From Tricholomella constricta (taxonomy: Eukaryota; Basidiomycota; Agaricomycetes; Agaricales; Lyophyllaceae), in assembly GCA_013368375.1 (NCBI GenBank), contig JAACJP010000008.1, forward strand, positions 868,001-932,000: a stretch of 64,000 nucleotides of DNA, written 5' to 3'. The translations under genes were made by a program, and so were the position numbers. How positions within the stretch are numbered: the stretch's first letter is position 1; every line of letters starts with the position of its first letter. Below are positions 43,063 to 54,019 of this stretch, piece after piece. Below the pieces are notes generated by a model. That model saw only the letters and a program-made list of their open reading frames with translations. It did no database searches and was not told the DNA's origin.

Positions 43063-44546
43063 TCATTTTGCGTGGTACGAACTGTCGTATCCGATTTCCC
43101 TGTCGATGGTGATCTTCACGCCGACGGAGGGGTTGCGCTGCAGCTGCTCGTTGTCGGAGCTGTCGAGGATGGCGGGCTTCGCCTCGGTGTCGCTTGCCTT
43201 GTCGTTGATGGCCCACTCTGCTTCCGTCTTGGAGCGCATGTCGTCGAGAGTGTAGGTGTGTGCGGCATTGTGAGTGGACACGTTTGTGGGAACGGCACCG
43301 GAGCGGGTAGAGATGACGTGCGTTGTGCGCGATGAGCCGGTCTGGGTGTGGGCGGAGAGGGCAAAAGCGCCACCCTGAGCCAGACTGCCACGGACGGAGA
43401 GAATGATCCGGAGGGACATAGAGGTGGTGAGGACGGCAGCCATGCTGTAGAGTCTAGGTCAGCATATCATTCGATAACGTTGTTCATGAAGAAATATACC
43501 TGGTCACGATGGTTTTGATCGTGTCGTCAATTCCGGTCGGGGTGATTACAAACCAGAAGATCATGTTTGTTAGGTTGACGAGAAAGATGGCCTAGAAGAA
43601 TTGCGAAAATCAGCATTTCAAGAAACGCCTCACTGAACGGAATGATAACTCACGCCATAAAGGTTGAGGCCATCGCGGAGCATCAACTTCCATGGGCTGA
43701 GGGGCTTAGCTTGAAGCGAATTGATGGAGCGCATTAAAGCAAGACCAAACTAGACGGAGTGGAGTAAGTCACGGTCATTGTGGTGCTTGAAGATGTAGCC
43801 TTACAGAAACGGTGTAGAGCAAAGTCGGAGCGACCCAGTAGATACCGACCCAGTTGTGCTTCGGACCTGCGATGCACCCTTGGCCTACTTTGAGGGGCAC
43901 AGCTAGCGTGCAGGTCATTAAAGAGTAGAAAAATGGTGATGCCTGAACGCACATCGGTAAAAGCCACAGGATATGGCAGTGATAACGATCTGAACGGCGA
44001 AGAGAGAGCCCATGGTAAGGAGGATAGCTCTGTTTTTGTCGTAGATAGCGTGAATCCGAATGACGTGGATTACTATCAGGGAGGCGTCAACAGGGCCCCA
44101 AAGTGGAAGATAAATATCACAACGGACCCGACGTAGCAGCAAGCAGGATCGCAGTGCAGATTGGCTCGAAGAGATAGAACTTCTGGCAAGACTAGATGCA
44201 GGAAAATAAGTTCAGGGTCAAGGACAGGGAAGGTATGACAACGCACAGCCTGTGACCATTTTGTGTCGAAGAACGCAACCGCTAGTAAGGGTTAACGAGG
44301 TGCTCTCAGAAATCGTAAAATGGGCGCACCAACGATAATGAATTCTGCGGGCATGAAAACCCTCAGGAAATTGAAGAGAATCTTAAGTGAGGGCCAGCCA
44401 GGGGTCTTCATCAAGCGCCAAGTGCGGGGAGAGAGAACCAGAGTGTCCCATGCTGCGACGGTGAGGGTGCAGACTAAGAAATATTTGTGGGCGCTGAGAT
44501 GGGGCGGGAGGTTGAGGGAAGGGGGGAGAGCGTCGACGATGGACAT
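43063..44546 (-). CDS. seven-helix membrane protein of the DUF6533 type
   Basis: An integral membrane protein family expanded in mushroom-forming fungi. Start MSIVDALPPSLNLPP at 44546; the first helix region contains HKYFLVCTLTVAAWDTLV and the family's WRLMKTPGWPSLKILF motif. Further exons give VAFFDTKWSQA, KFYLFEPICTAILLAATS, VIHVIRIHAIYDKNRA followed by a hydrophobic LTMGSLFAVQIVITAI, then WVGIYWVAPTLLYTVS, ALMRSINSLQAKPLSPW, AIFLVNLTNMIFWFVI, and the last exon with TTSMSLRIILSVRG (the family's C-terminal helix end), followed by a hydrophilic 100-aa cytosolic tail to the stop at 43063. At least seven introns of 50-75 bp. Function unknown; the topology resembles fungal seven-transmembrane receptors, but no ligand or signalling role can be inferred. 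Confidence 0.82.
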
Positions 44547-44683
44547 GGGGGGCACAGAGAATGGCAGATGGGAGGACCTGAAGGGTATAGAATATACTTA
44601 TAACCAGGCAGGAACACCATCTGATCAACAGCACGTGGGAATCCCATATTTCAAACGCTGATCGTACTTTGCCGCCAAGCACC
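44547..44683. promoter_or_regulatory. 137-bp bidirectional promoter region
   Basis: The start codons of the DUF6533-type gene (minus) and the single-pass membrane protein gene (plus) are only 137 bp apart and divergent. A TATAGAATATACTTATA stretch lies near 44586-44602. Confidence 0.55.
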
Positions 44684-45518
44684 ATGTCCTCCTCGACATC
44701 CTCGACGGCCGCGTCCGAGCTCCACCCGTCGTCCTCATCGTCCCCGGACAAGCCCCTCGGTCTCAAGAACTCCAGCAACCTCTATCTGTGCGTTCATCTC
44801 TCCCCCCTTACCGACGCCGCTTCTGACAGGTGTTCCAGCATCACCTTTTTGGCAACGCTTTTCCTCCTCCTATTCATATCATGCACCATCGTCCTTAGGT
44901 CCTTCGTCATCCGCCGCCGGTTTCAGAGACAAATGGATGAGGCCCTCGCGGCGGGCATTATTCTTACGCCTCGTGCACAAGGCTCGCGCAAGCGCCGCTA
45001 TGGCCACAAACCGAAATTCTTTACTTCTTGGGTAATTCAAGGCGGTGTGAAATGGTGTGACATGATGGTAAGCTCATATTTTTATTTTTGATTCCGTGAT
45101 CTCTGCTCGGCCTGATCGCGCGCCGTTATCATAGCCTGTAGCTGCACTCCCCGTCCATGCGAAACGCCGTTATAAGAACACCAAAGGCTCCTCATCAAAA
45201 CAGGACCAACAGCATCACCCACAGCCCGCACCATCACCTCCTGATCCTATTTCTGCTCGACAGCGCCTTCTTCGTGTCTTCCATCGACGTGATGAGATCA
45301 GCATTGAGCCATCTACTGCTATTCAGCCCGTGAAGCCCCTAATGGTTCGAGTCGATATGCTCCAAATTTCTGTCCTCATCGCCATGCCGTCGCCACATAA
45401 ACTTTCCAACGATTCGACTTCATTCATCGGCAAAAATTCAGACGAGGACGAGCAGATTCCAGACGTAGTCTTCGGTGTCACACGTCTGCCGTACAAACAC
45501 ATAGATCAAATCACATAG
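44684..45518 (+). CDS. single-pass membrane protein, unknown
   Basis: About 248 aa from three exons with introns of 44 bp (GTGCGTTC...CTGACAG) and 64 bp (GTAAGCTC...ATCATAG). Starts MSSSTSSTAASELHP with a Ser-rich N-terminus, then one strong membrane span (FLATLFLLLFISCTIVL) followed directly by a basic cytosolic stretch (RSFVIRRRFQRQ), so N-out/C-in topology is likely. The C-terminal exon is basic and proline-rich (PVHAKRRYKNTKG, HHPQPAPSPPDP) and ends LPYKHIDQIT before TAG. This pattern (short Ser-rich lumenal end, one helix, basic tail) is common among uncharacterised agaricomycete proteins. No functional domain recognised. Confidence 0.75.
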
Positions 45519-45738
45519 AACTACCGCCTTCCATGGACCTTGTAAATCATCCCTTGCGTGTTGCGGCGACATCGGATCTGTTTCACGACCCCATGATACC
45601 CTTCAACGCATTCTATATCCCCCACTTATCTATACCATAACTGTACCTTACTTGTACACTACCGAATCACGACTATGATGCAGATGCCTGCCACGAACAA
45701 TGTCATCAGCCCCTTGGAACCCGAACAGCCCTCGCATT

Positions 45739-47634
45739 CTAAGCATACTCCATCTCATTTTCGGATTCATCGTCCGTTAGGTCGACCATCTCCTCTTCCG
45801 AATCAGATGGCTCGAAAAAATCAAATTGCTCCACATGCGCGCGCAGCCACTTCTCGTCCTTCTCCTCGACGTCATCCTCCTCACTCAGCATCAACCGCTT
45901 TATTGGGAAACCTGCCGCCTTCCGCGCCTCCACGAACAAGCGCATTTCCGCGCCGTCGATCCCCGTTGTCGTGATCGTATGCAAATTTGGGCAATACAGT
46001 TTCTTGGGTGCTGAGGACAACACGTCCGCTGCTGCTGCAGGTTTCATGAGCCGCCTGAACAGCTCCTCCTCCTCCTCACCCGAGCAGTTCAGGTTGATCG
46101 TCTGCAGCCTGACAAGCTGCTCGTACATCATATCGATGCTCTGGTTGTCGCACGGGAGGCCCGAGATCTTCATGTGCTCCAGCCCCGCGAGAATCGACTT
46201 GGTCGTTTTGGGCATCGGGAGCGTAAGTTGCTTTACGAAAGCTGTGTAGTCCTCTCCATCAAAGTCGAGCGCAAGGCTGTGCACGTTCGGCACGGAGAGT
46301 TTCTGCATGAGCGCGATCGCGTACTGCGCTTCGTGGTAGCATAGGACAAGGTCCTTGAGCGAGGGAATCTCGATGGGATCCGAACCCCAGTCGTTTGTCT
46401 CGTCAACGTGCTCCTGCGGCCCAGAGAGGCATAGGCTGAGGGTGCGCAGCTCAGACGAGGACGTGATCATCTGCTTGAAAGTCGCATAGGACGGGCGCAC
46501 ATCTTTCGCATGGTAGGTCAGCTCGAGGTCGCGTAGGTTTCTGAGGAAGGAGAGGGAGCGATCCCAGTCGAGGTGCACGCCCCAGAGCGCGACATCGCGC
46601 AGTTTCGGTGCGTTTCCTTGGAAAATCAGGAAGTGCTCGCGCAGCTCGGCAGGGCGGAACAACTCGTAGTCTTCACAATCTTCGTAGTGGTAGAGCTCAA
46701 GTACTTCAAGCAGAGGTGCGGCGGGGCACCCAGCCAGGCGTGAAAGGAGAAGATGCATGTACTCGTAGACGCTGGCAGTGACCTCAAGCGAACGCCACTG
46801 CGCGACGTGAGGCACAATAATATCAAGGATCATGGCCAGATCCTGTAAGGAAAAAGGCGGTGGTGGGTGTTGGCAGTCTTTGTGATCCTCTGCGTATTGT
46901 CGACCATGGGTGGCGGCACTAGCAGCAGCAGCGGCGGTATCCTGCGACGGGGAACTGGCGTCGCCTGAGGCAGGGAAGTGGTCGTCGAAGGGATCATGGT
47001 CATCCTGATCTGGAATGGTGCAATCGACGTGGACATCAAGAGGCAAGCCCTTCGATCGCTGAATCCAGATCTTCGACTTTTCAAAAGGCGCGCCTTCCGC
47101 AAAGGTCAGGACCGTCCACAGGATCGGTGATTCGATCGCAACGTCGCGCCAATGTTTACAGACATGCGATACCAGAACCTGGAACGGCAGCACCTTCTCG
47201 TCCTCTTCATCCACCTCCTCGTTCTCCGAGTCCACATCCATAGCCTCGACGTCCTGGTCCTTCGCCGCAGTCTTGGCTTTCGAGGAGGCTTTGGTCACAT
47301 TATTAGACTCATCATCAGCATCCTCCTCGTCAGTCCACCCGTCCTTCAGATCGTAGTCGTCCATGTACTCCTCCTCATCTTCATCCATGTACTCGTACTC
47401 CGCCTCCATCTCCGTCCCGACCAAGAAGATGTACGCGAGAAGCTCCGGTGGCAGGTCGTTCACTGGGCATCCAGTAGTAGGTGGGACAAAGGGGTTATTC
47501 GTGAGCATGTCAGCGGTGATTTTGCGCATCGCTGCTGCAGGAGTCAGCTTTGAGTCGCCGCTCATCGCGGAAGTGAGTTTTGTGGTGAGGTCCTCCTTGA
47601 GTAGGGCTTCGCGGGAGGACATCTTCGGGGCCAT
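45739..47634 (-). CDS. F-box protein with long acidic stretch
   Basis: Single-exon gene of 631 aa, start MAPKMSSREALLKED at 47634, stop TAG at 45739-45741. An F-box starts near residue 58 (VNDLPPELLAYIFLVG). It is interrupted by an acidic stretch of about 85 residues (EYMDEDEEEYMDDYD ... DVDSENEEVDEEDEK) and then resumes (FQVLVSHVCKHWRDVAI, ESPILWTVL), a common arrangement in agaricomycete F-box proteins. The rest consists of leucine-rich repeat-like segments (LRDLELTYHAKDVR, LRTLSLCLSGP, LEHMKISGLP) that would bind the substrate. It ends in another acidic tail (EEEMVDLTDDESENE). Expected role: substrate adaptor of an SCF ubiquitin ligase. The substrate is unknown. Confidence 0.88.
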   Translation of the reverse strand: MAPKMSSREALLKEDLTTKLTSAMSGDSKLTPAAAMRKITADMLTNNPFVPPTTGCPVNDLPPELLAYIFLVGTEMEAEYEYMDEDEEEYMDDYDLKDGWTDEEDADDESNNVTKASSKAKTAAKDQDVEAMDVDSENEEVDEEDEKVLPFQVLVSHVCKHWRDVAIESPILWTVLTFAEGAPFEKSKIWIQRSKGLPLDVHVDCTIPDQDDHDPFDDHFPASGDASSPSQDTAAAAASAATHGRQYAEDHKDCQHPPPPFSLQDLAMILDIIVPHVAQWRSLEVTASVYEYMHLLLSRLAGCPAAPLLEVLELYHYEDCEDYELFRPAELREHFLIFQGNAPKLRDVALWGVHLDWDRSLSFLRNLRDLELTYHAKDVRPSYATFKQMITSSSELRTLSLCLSGPQEHVDETNDWGSDPIEIPSLKDLVLCYHEAQYAIALMQKLSVPNVHSLALDFDGEDYTAFVKQLTLPMPKTTKSILAGLEHMKISGLPCDNQSIDMMYEQLVRLQTINLNCSGEEEEELFRRLMKPAAAADVLSSAPKKLYCPNLHTITTTGIDGAEMRLFVEARKAAGFPIKRLMLSEEDDVEEKDEKWLRAHVEQFDFFEPSDSEEEMVDLTDDESENEMEYA

Positions 47635-48490
47635 CTTCGCTGGTAGTACCCTTTGAGGCGTATCAATGCGGGTTTACTGGGATGGCAGAGAAGATGTAGT
47701 GTGGCGGCACTGATATGAACGGAAAAGAAAGGTAAAAAAGTTCAACGCAATCTAATCGCTCACGTGACGCGACAATCATTAGCAAATCTCGTTCACACTG
47801 AGGCTTGTGGGCGGTGACGAAACTAGAGCTTGGACTCGGAGGTCGAGTAGAACAATAGTCAAGAAAGAAGCAGGTACATGAACTTGCCGAAATCTGTCGT
47901 TTTTGGGGGTGTATTAGGGTTAACTAATCCCGCGCACGTGTAACGTGGGTTTTACAAGGGCGATGTAAATGTTTTCGTCGAAGGCTGGCGGGCCATGAAT
48001 ATTTGAATCATGATCGGCTCCAGATATCACAATTGTGAGATAGATATCTCATGAATCGAACGGAACTGTCTCCTCAGAAGTTCGGCAGGATGTTTGCATG
48101 GCGATGACCTTTCTCACGGTCACAAATGTGTAGTCTTTTGTTACGAGATCTAACAACATTGCGACAACGAATTGTTCAGGCTTAGAAAGGCCTTGCAGCT
48201 CGCATGCGGATTCTACATTCCATAGCGTATTTAGCAGCAATCGTCCAAAGTCGGATTAAAGGAATCGTAAAACAGGGGGACGTGACGAGCCACGAGTCGT
48301 CGTAAACCTCATAACGAACCAGTCTGGAGGGTTTGCAAGACTTCAAGTGACCAAGTTCCCAGAGCACCTGAGGCTTGGCACCGTCGTCGAGAGAGGTGAA
48401 AGGGAATATTTTAGTGAGAGCATGCTGCATACCAGATGAATTAGGAAAACATGCAAGGTCATACGTGGAGAAGGTGCGTGGGCACAACAT
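47635..48490. other. intergenic, no gene recognised
   Basis: Contains the F-box gene promoter and the 3' flank of RPS19. Frames on the minus strand up to 102 codons show no family likeness. Confidence 0.5.
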
Positions 48491-49089
48491 CTACTCCTCA
48501 TCCTCCTCAGCATCCTCCTCGTCCTCCTCGTCCTCATCTTCCTCCTCCTTGGCAGCCTCAACTACTGCAGTCGCAATCCGATCCAAATCCCGCTGACCAT
48601 CCTGGGAGATTCTCCGTCCACCGTTGTCTGTCTGCTCCAGCACGCCGATCTTCTCCAGAGATTGGCAGATTTTGCGCTGCACGGATGCGGACGAGTCGGC
48701 GTGGTGCGAGGGGCGGTTTCCGCGCCTGTTGCGGCCACCGTGAAGTTTTGTCAGGGCGCCGATGCCAACGTCCTTGCGCAGATATATGTGCCGTGCGACG
48801 GCAGCTGTAGCAGCAGCGATTAAAGTCACTCAAGGATTCTGGCTTTAAACTTTGAAAGCACGCACCTGAGCGGACGTAGTACCAATCGGGATCGTAAGGT
48901 GCGAGCTCTTTGAATGAGCCAGTTTTCACGAGGTCAACCCACACTGGAACCTCGAGTTTTCCGGAACGCTTTAGATGGGAAGCGTATGCGGCAATGAAAG
49001 CCTCTGCGCTGGGAACATGATGGCGCAGTCAGCGCCTTTAAATTGACTTGGTAGGAGTGGGTCTACCTAATGTCTCGTACGCCGGGCAT
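48491..49089 (-). CDS. RPS19: 40S ribosomal protein S19 (eS19)
   Basis: Small-subunit ribosomal protein needed for 18S rRNA maturation. Three exons: MPGVRDI at 49089; [20 protein letters not shown] to [30 protein letters not shown] to the TAG at 48491-48493. Introns are GTAGACCC...TTCCCAG and GTGCGTGC...GCTACAG. Conserved eS19 blocks: [66 protein letters not shown]. The C-terminus adds an acidic run of about 18 Glu/Asp residues ([18 protein letters not shown]) beyond the core, longer than in yeast or animal S19; shorter acidic ends do occur in other basidiomycetes. Highly confident from sequence conservation. Confidence 0.95.
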
Positions 49090-49866
49090 ATTTGTCTTGC
49101 TTTCTTGAGGAAACGGGCGCGGGGGCGGGCGTACACGACGTTTGCGGCTTTGTGTGTATCAATTTTGGTCGGTCCAATGCGACGCCTGGCGGCTTCGGCC
49201 ATTCCCGCAGAACTGTACAGTTGTTCAAAAGTGGGTGGACGATTAGTCAGCAGCGCGCTTGGTTTCTGCTGCAACTCAACGCTCTGCAGCACGACAGCCT
49301 CTGTATGCCTACGCTTACCCCGAACGTCCACTGGATCCATGAGATTCACTGTAAAATAAAAACTTGTATTTTCCAGAGCTGACTTCAAGCTCCCTTCTCA
49401 TGGTCTGACCTTCTCGACGACGCCATCCTTCTTGGATTCACCACGAGGAATGCACGACGACCACAAGGCTCAATTTTTGAGATATCCACCATGTGCATCA
49501 TATTTACTCAACGGTTGTATTCATGCTTCTACATAAAGGTGTTTACTCCTATGATCTTCTACCGCAAGCTATTCAAGATAAACACTTGACGGCTTCGATA
49601 AACACAAACCTTGTTCTCTTGTCGTGCATGCGCGTCACTACTACATTTGACTGCGTTTTGTATCATCTCAGCATTTACCACAGGCGCGAGGAGTACCATT
49701 TCGCGCCACTCAGCATTTTAACTGGCCTCGCAATAATTGCACCTAGGTCGTTACCTTGCATATGTCAGATTTTCCCACGCGAACCCCCTTCTCCGACTCG
49801 ATGCTTACAGTCTCAAAGCTCAAAGCGATCTCATACGCTTCGTAAATTTTGACGCAATATAACGAC
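49090..49866. other. intergenic, RPS19 promoter side
   Basis: About 780 bp between divergent genes. It should contain the RPS19 and F-box promoters. A minus-strand frame at 49038-49388 overlaps RPS19 exon 1 in another frame and is not supported. Confidence 0.5.
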
Positions 49867-51213
49867 ATGAGCAATTGCTTACCGCATTACCATCCAATCT
49901 CAGCTCTCCCCCCAGAGCTGCTCATCGAGATATTCGAATGTTGTGCAATCAATGACCCGTTGGCGCCGTTGGCATTGCGAAGGGTTTCAAAATGGTGGAG
50001 GGCCATTATCAACTCCTCCCCTCGGGTCTGGCAATGTATCTCTCTCGATGACCAGGCTCACACCATCGCCTTCCTTCGAGCACAGGCAGAACTCTGGGCT
50101 CAGCGGTCCCTACCATTGCCCATGGACATCGAGCTGAAAATCGAGTCTATCGATTTGATACTGCCAATGCTATCACATCTGCTCTCTTCTGTTGAACGCT
50201 GGCGCTCATTTGCGATACAGGGACAGCGAGAGGAGAATCAGACGTTCTCGAAAGACTTCCCTATCACAATGGAGTCCCTCAACTACCTCCAGGTCTACAT
50301 CCAGGACGTCGTAGATGACATTCCGAAACAAACTTTCGTTCTGATCGGGCCTAATTACATTATGAATGTGTGGCTCTTCAAGCTTCCACATGCGCGCCTC
50401 CTCGCGCCTCTGCGATTCACCACTATCACCATTACTGAGGACAGTTTCAGCGACATCCACAGTCAACCGGAAGACATTCTCGATTTTCTGACGGCATGTC
50501 CGGAGCTCGAGACGTTCTACTTCACAGGCTGGCACCACAACGACGACCCCCCCGATACCTTACCCATCGTATCCCTTCCCAACCTCCGCACTTTACAGTT
50601 GAAGAATACATGTATGGCACGCGCAATACTTTCCTCCCTTTATACCCCTCGACTCATAAACCTCTCCCTTGCACACCTCAATGTCGAGTTCACTTTGCGC
50701 GGCGAGTATCATGAAGAAGGTGACAGCGCGGACGACGCGCGGGATTTCTCCCAGTCTCCCTGGAGCGATCACGCAACAGGTATGGGACTCCGGAAACTCA
50801 TTGCCCGCTCCCATCCGCCCATTAGAGTACTCGACATGGACTTTAGCGACATGCGCACCAAGGATTTCAAGTACATCTTCGACAGACTACCCTCTTTGCA
50901 GCATTTCCTCATTGTTGCATCGGACATGTCCGACACCGTCATTCAACTTCTTCGCCCATATAACCTTCCCGGCGAGGATAGGTCAGTCCACGTCCGATTA
51001 CCCCGTCTGCGTAGCCTGGGCTTGTACAATTGCCAACGCCTATCCGGGATCGCGATTGTCGATGCGCTGGCTGCCCGCGTCAGCCATACCGACAGTGGGC
51101 CACCGGGCACTAATACGTTGACGGAGGTAGCCATCGTCACCTGCGATGGTTTCACGCACGAGCACGGCCATATGCTCGCCAACCCCTTAGGAGAGCGACT
51201 GCGACTCTCTTGA
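49867..51213 (+). CDS. F-box protein
   Basis: Single exon of 448 aa from ATG 49867 (MSNCLPHYHPISALPPE) to the TGA at 51211-51213. The F-box is at the N-terminus (ISALPPELLIEIFECCA, then LALRRVSKWWRAIINSSPRVW). Leucine-rich segments follow (LLAPLRFTTITI, LETFYFTGWH, LPNLRTLQLKN, PRLINLSLAHLNV, LRSLGLYNCQRLSG) as in LRR-bearing F-box proteins. Expected to act in an SCF ubiquitin ligase with unknown substrate. No close similarity to the other F-box gene at 45739-47634 apart from the F-box itself. An earlier non-ATG extension of the frame is not used. Confidence 0.87.
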   Translation: MSNCLPHYHPISALPPELLIEIFECCAINDPLAPLALRRVSKWWRAIINSSPRVWQCISLDDQAHTIAFLRAQAELWAQRSLPLPMDIELKIESIDLILPMLSHLLSSVERWRSFAIQGQREENQTFSKDFPITMESLNYLQVYIQDVVDDIPKQTFVLIGPNYIMNVWLFKLPHARLLAPLRFTTITITEDSFSDIHSQPEDILDFLTACPELETFYFTGWHHNDDPPDTLPIVSLPNLRTLQLKNTCMARAILSSLYTPRLINLSLAHLNVEFTLRGEYHEEGDSADDARDFSQSPWSDHATGMGLRKLIARSHPPIRVLDMDFSDMRTKDFKYIFDRLPSLQHFLIVASDMSDTVIQLLRPYNLPGEDRSVHVRLPRLRSLGLYNCQRLSGIAIVDALAARVSHTDSGPPGTNTLTEVAIVTCDGFTHEHGHMLANPLGERLRLS

Positions 51214-52260
51214 CAAGGCTAATGTCACCGAATGCCTTGTCACGTCGTTTTTCCTCGTTTTTCTCGTCGCCAACGTCGACACGCATGTCCAGCTAAAGCA
51301 GGGAGAAGAGGCTTTTTTTGGCATTCAGAAGATTCCGGCTGCTGATGTGCTTGCAGGGACTGGATCGCCAACACTGATGGAGCCATGGTCCACGAAGAGC
51401 TTTCACATGAGCATGCCACTTATGCTCACTATGCAACGTTGTGATACTCGCACACAATTGTAATCCTCAATTTACGCCGTTTTCTCCACTGGACGGGCTT
51501 TTTGTCCGCATGTCGCCAGCTGCGATTGACTCGTATATGGGAAAGCTGGCAAACACAAGCCATTACTTCGCGGGATTGCTCGCGCGATTTCATTCCATTG
51601 CAACCGGAGTCGGTCAAATTCCCTCGCGAACTAATTAGAAGTACTACGACCCTCCCAGAGTCATATCCACCTCCAGCTTTAGTGGCTCGAGTTCTCACGT
51701 GAGTTTGAATATGTGCCGTCCATTGTACATCCGATAAAATCAGCCCTTCTCAGAGTCTTTATGCTTGATAAAGAAGATACAAATACGCATGCTTCGACAG
51801 AGGCTGGTTCGGCTCTGTACTGTATACCGGAGGATGAGTGGACTGCGCTGAGCACTCGAAACGATCGAAAATTGCAGAGCTCCCCGGAGGTACCTGCTTG
51901 ACCATGCCTACCAACTTACGATGTCAGTCGAGTTTGACATCTAGGGCGACCACCATCACTGACAATTTCGCAGCGATGACAGCACCATCAACGGTCCTAT
52001 CACAATTTTCAATGACACTCTTGGAGTGCCTTCATCTATGAGATAGGAGGCCGCGCGAAGCAAGGTTTGCACGATGTTTGCGGGCCGTGACGCATGTCCG
52101 TCTACTAATCATTGGATGCCTAGATCCTTGCATGAAATGATGATGTGGTACTCAATTTGTGTATGACTCCTACCGACTCCCTTCGGACCCGTAACCTGAC
52201 ATCGGTTGGAAATATAACTATCATTTATCATCCTCAATCACGCTTCGCCTCCCAAACAAT
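51214..52260. other. intergenic, no gene recognised
   Basis: About 1 kb of short frames on both strands without family resemblance. Confidence 0.5.
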
Positions 52261-52867
52261 ATGTTTACCACAGACCGGCTGCGATTTCGCGCATATCTGG
52301 CCACTGACCTAGACGACCTACTTGGCTTGTATAACGACCCGCGTGTCGTCACTTGGATTACCGAAGGACCTATCGTTCCAGTCAATGTCGACCGATTCGA
52401 CAACATCATGAAGATGGTCAAGGAGTCTATCATGTTCTGCATCGTCGAAGAAATCGATTCAAGCCTTTTTGTCGGATTCTCTGCCATTCTTCCGGAGAAG
52501 GAGCCCAAGAACCGAAATGCAACGTTTGGCATTGCGATACTGCCGAAATTTTGGCATAAGGGATATGGGCAGGAGATTGGGAACTTTATGGTCGATTATG
52601 CATTTCAACACCTTGCGAGCCATCGGGTGTCACTCACCGTGTTCGAGGGAAATGAACGGGCGATCACACTGTATAAGAGAATGTGAGTGGCTTGGTCGAG
52701 ATCGCATAAGACTCTCTGGCTGATTCCAGCATAGTGGCTTCGTGGAAGAAGGGAGGACACGGAAGCTTGTTTGGATCGATGGAGGATGGCGCGACCTTAT
52801 ACACATGGGAATTCTAGACGATGAGTGGATTTTACTAAAGAAGGATGCGAGAGAAAAATCCCGTTAA
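52261..52867 (+). CDS. GNAT acetyltransferase, tandem copy 1
   Basis: RimJ/RimL-like GNAT (Acetyltransf_3 type), about 185 aa from two exons. Exon 1 MFTTDRLRFRAYLATDLDDL to YKR plus AT; the intron starts GTGAGTGG and ends CCAGCATAG; exon 2 gives GFVEEGRTRKLVWIDGGW and IHMGILDDEW, with TAA at 52865-52867. The family pattern is visible: strand 1 TDRLRFRAY, the central GIAILPKFWHKGYGQEIG (acetyl-CoA loop Q/R-x-x-G-x-G/A in WHKGYGQE), ASHRVSLTVFEGNERAITLYKRI. It transfers acetyl from acetyl-CoA to an amine; the substrate is unknown. Only 470 bp separate it from a paralogue in the same orientation. Using the earlier acceptor CAG instead of CATAG would break the frame match to the paralogue. Confidence 0.88.
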
Positions 52868-53333
52868 AATAACGATCGTGCGTGCCCTTCATGATTCTCT
52901 CTGCCAACAAGGTTCATATATCTGAGCGACGACGCAGGTTTATCTCCCTGGACGACCACAAGGCATGGAATAGGGACTGCGGCGCAATCTGCTAGAATGA
53001 TGCATGGCACTATTCTAATCTTCGAAACCTAGCTCCTGAGACCGAAGGACCCCTACCATCTGCTACCAACAGCACTCTGTGCACGTCGTGACGATGGCTG
53101 ACGCGCGGGGTGAACTCACACATGCTCATACTTAAGGGAATCTTTTTGGTTCCGAGGTCGACGTCACCTTTGTTTCCGGGCGTCTTAATCAAGCTCGATC
53201 ACCAGATAACTCTCAACTCCTGTTCGGCCCGCTTTTTTCGGAAATCCAACTCGTGGCCTTTGCAATTCCGGACCTTACAATCGCTATCAATCATATATAA
53301 TACAGTTAAAGGTCTACGCCTTCCTCAGAACAA
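52868..53333. other. intergenic between GNAT copies
   Basis: 466 bp, promoter of copy 2. A TATATAATACAGTT element lies about 40 bp before its start codon (near 53,294). Confidence 0.5.
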
Positions 53334-53936
53334 ATGTTCACCACGAAACGACTGCGCTTCCGCGCATACCAGCCCTCCGATCAAACCAACCTTCTCGCCC
53401 TGTACAATGATCCCCGAGTCGCCGTTAACATCTCCCATGGCTTCATCATCCCAATCAGTATCGATCGCTTTGACCATGTCTTGAAGATGGTCAAGGAATC
53501 TGTCATGTTCTGCATCCTTGAGGAACTCGATGGGGGCGCGTTCGTTGGGTTCACGACCTTCTTGCCTGTAAGTGGGCATAAGGACCGAAATGCAACTTGG
53601 GGAATTGCTCTATCCCACGACCACTGGCACAAGGGATACGGTTGGGAGGTCGGGAACTTTATGGTCGATTATGCATTCCGACATCTGGCGAGCCATCGGG
53701 TGTCCCTCACGGTGGTAGACGGAAACGATCGGGCCATCGCCCTGTATAAAAAAATGTGAGTAGTTCTCAACGGCGGGGTGTATGATCGCTTCTCACGAGT
53801 CGTCAGTGGGTTTGTAGAGGAAGGGAGATCACGGAAACTTGTTTGGGTGGCTGGAGGTTGGCGGGATCTTATACATATGGGAATACTAGATGATGAGTGG
53901 GAGACGCAAAGCCAACGCGAAACACAGCGACATTGA
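53334..53936 (+). CDS. GNAT acetyltransferase, tandem copy 2
   Basis: Paralogue of the gene at 52261-52867 with the same two-exon structure. Exon 1 MFTTKRLRFRAYQPSDQTNL to YKK plus AT; intron GTGAGTAG...CGTCAG; exon 2 GFVEEGRSRKLVWVAGGW, IHMGILDDEW and a diverged C-terminus (ETQSQRETQRH) with TGA at 53934-53936. Acetyl-CoA loop in HWHKGYGWEVG. Identity to copy 1 is high in the core (KMVKESVMFCI, GNFMVDYAF, LASHRVSLTV), while N-terminal segments and the last 12 residues differ. Substrate unknown. No signal peptide, so cytosolic or nuclear. Confidence 0.88.
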
Positions 53937-54019
53937 TAATTCGGACATCGTTACGTATGCGCTGAGTGCGAGTGGACACTGACATCCGCTGCTGCAAAAG
54001 GTGGTTTATCGAAAAAGAT

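Noticed and set aside
49038..49388. 116-codon minus-strand frame upstream of RPS19
   Set aside because: It overlaps RPS19 exon 1 and intron 1 in another frame. The RPS19 model with ATG 49089 explains the conserved residues.
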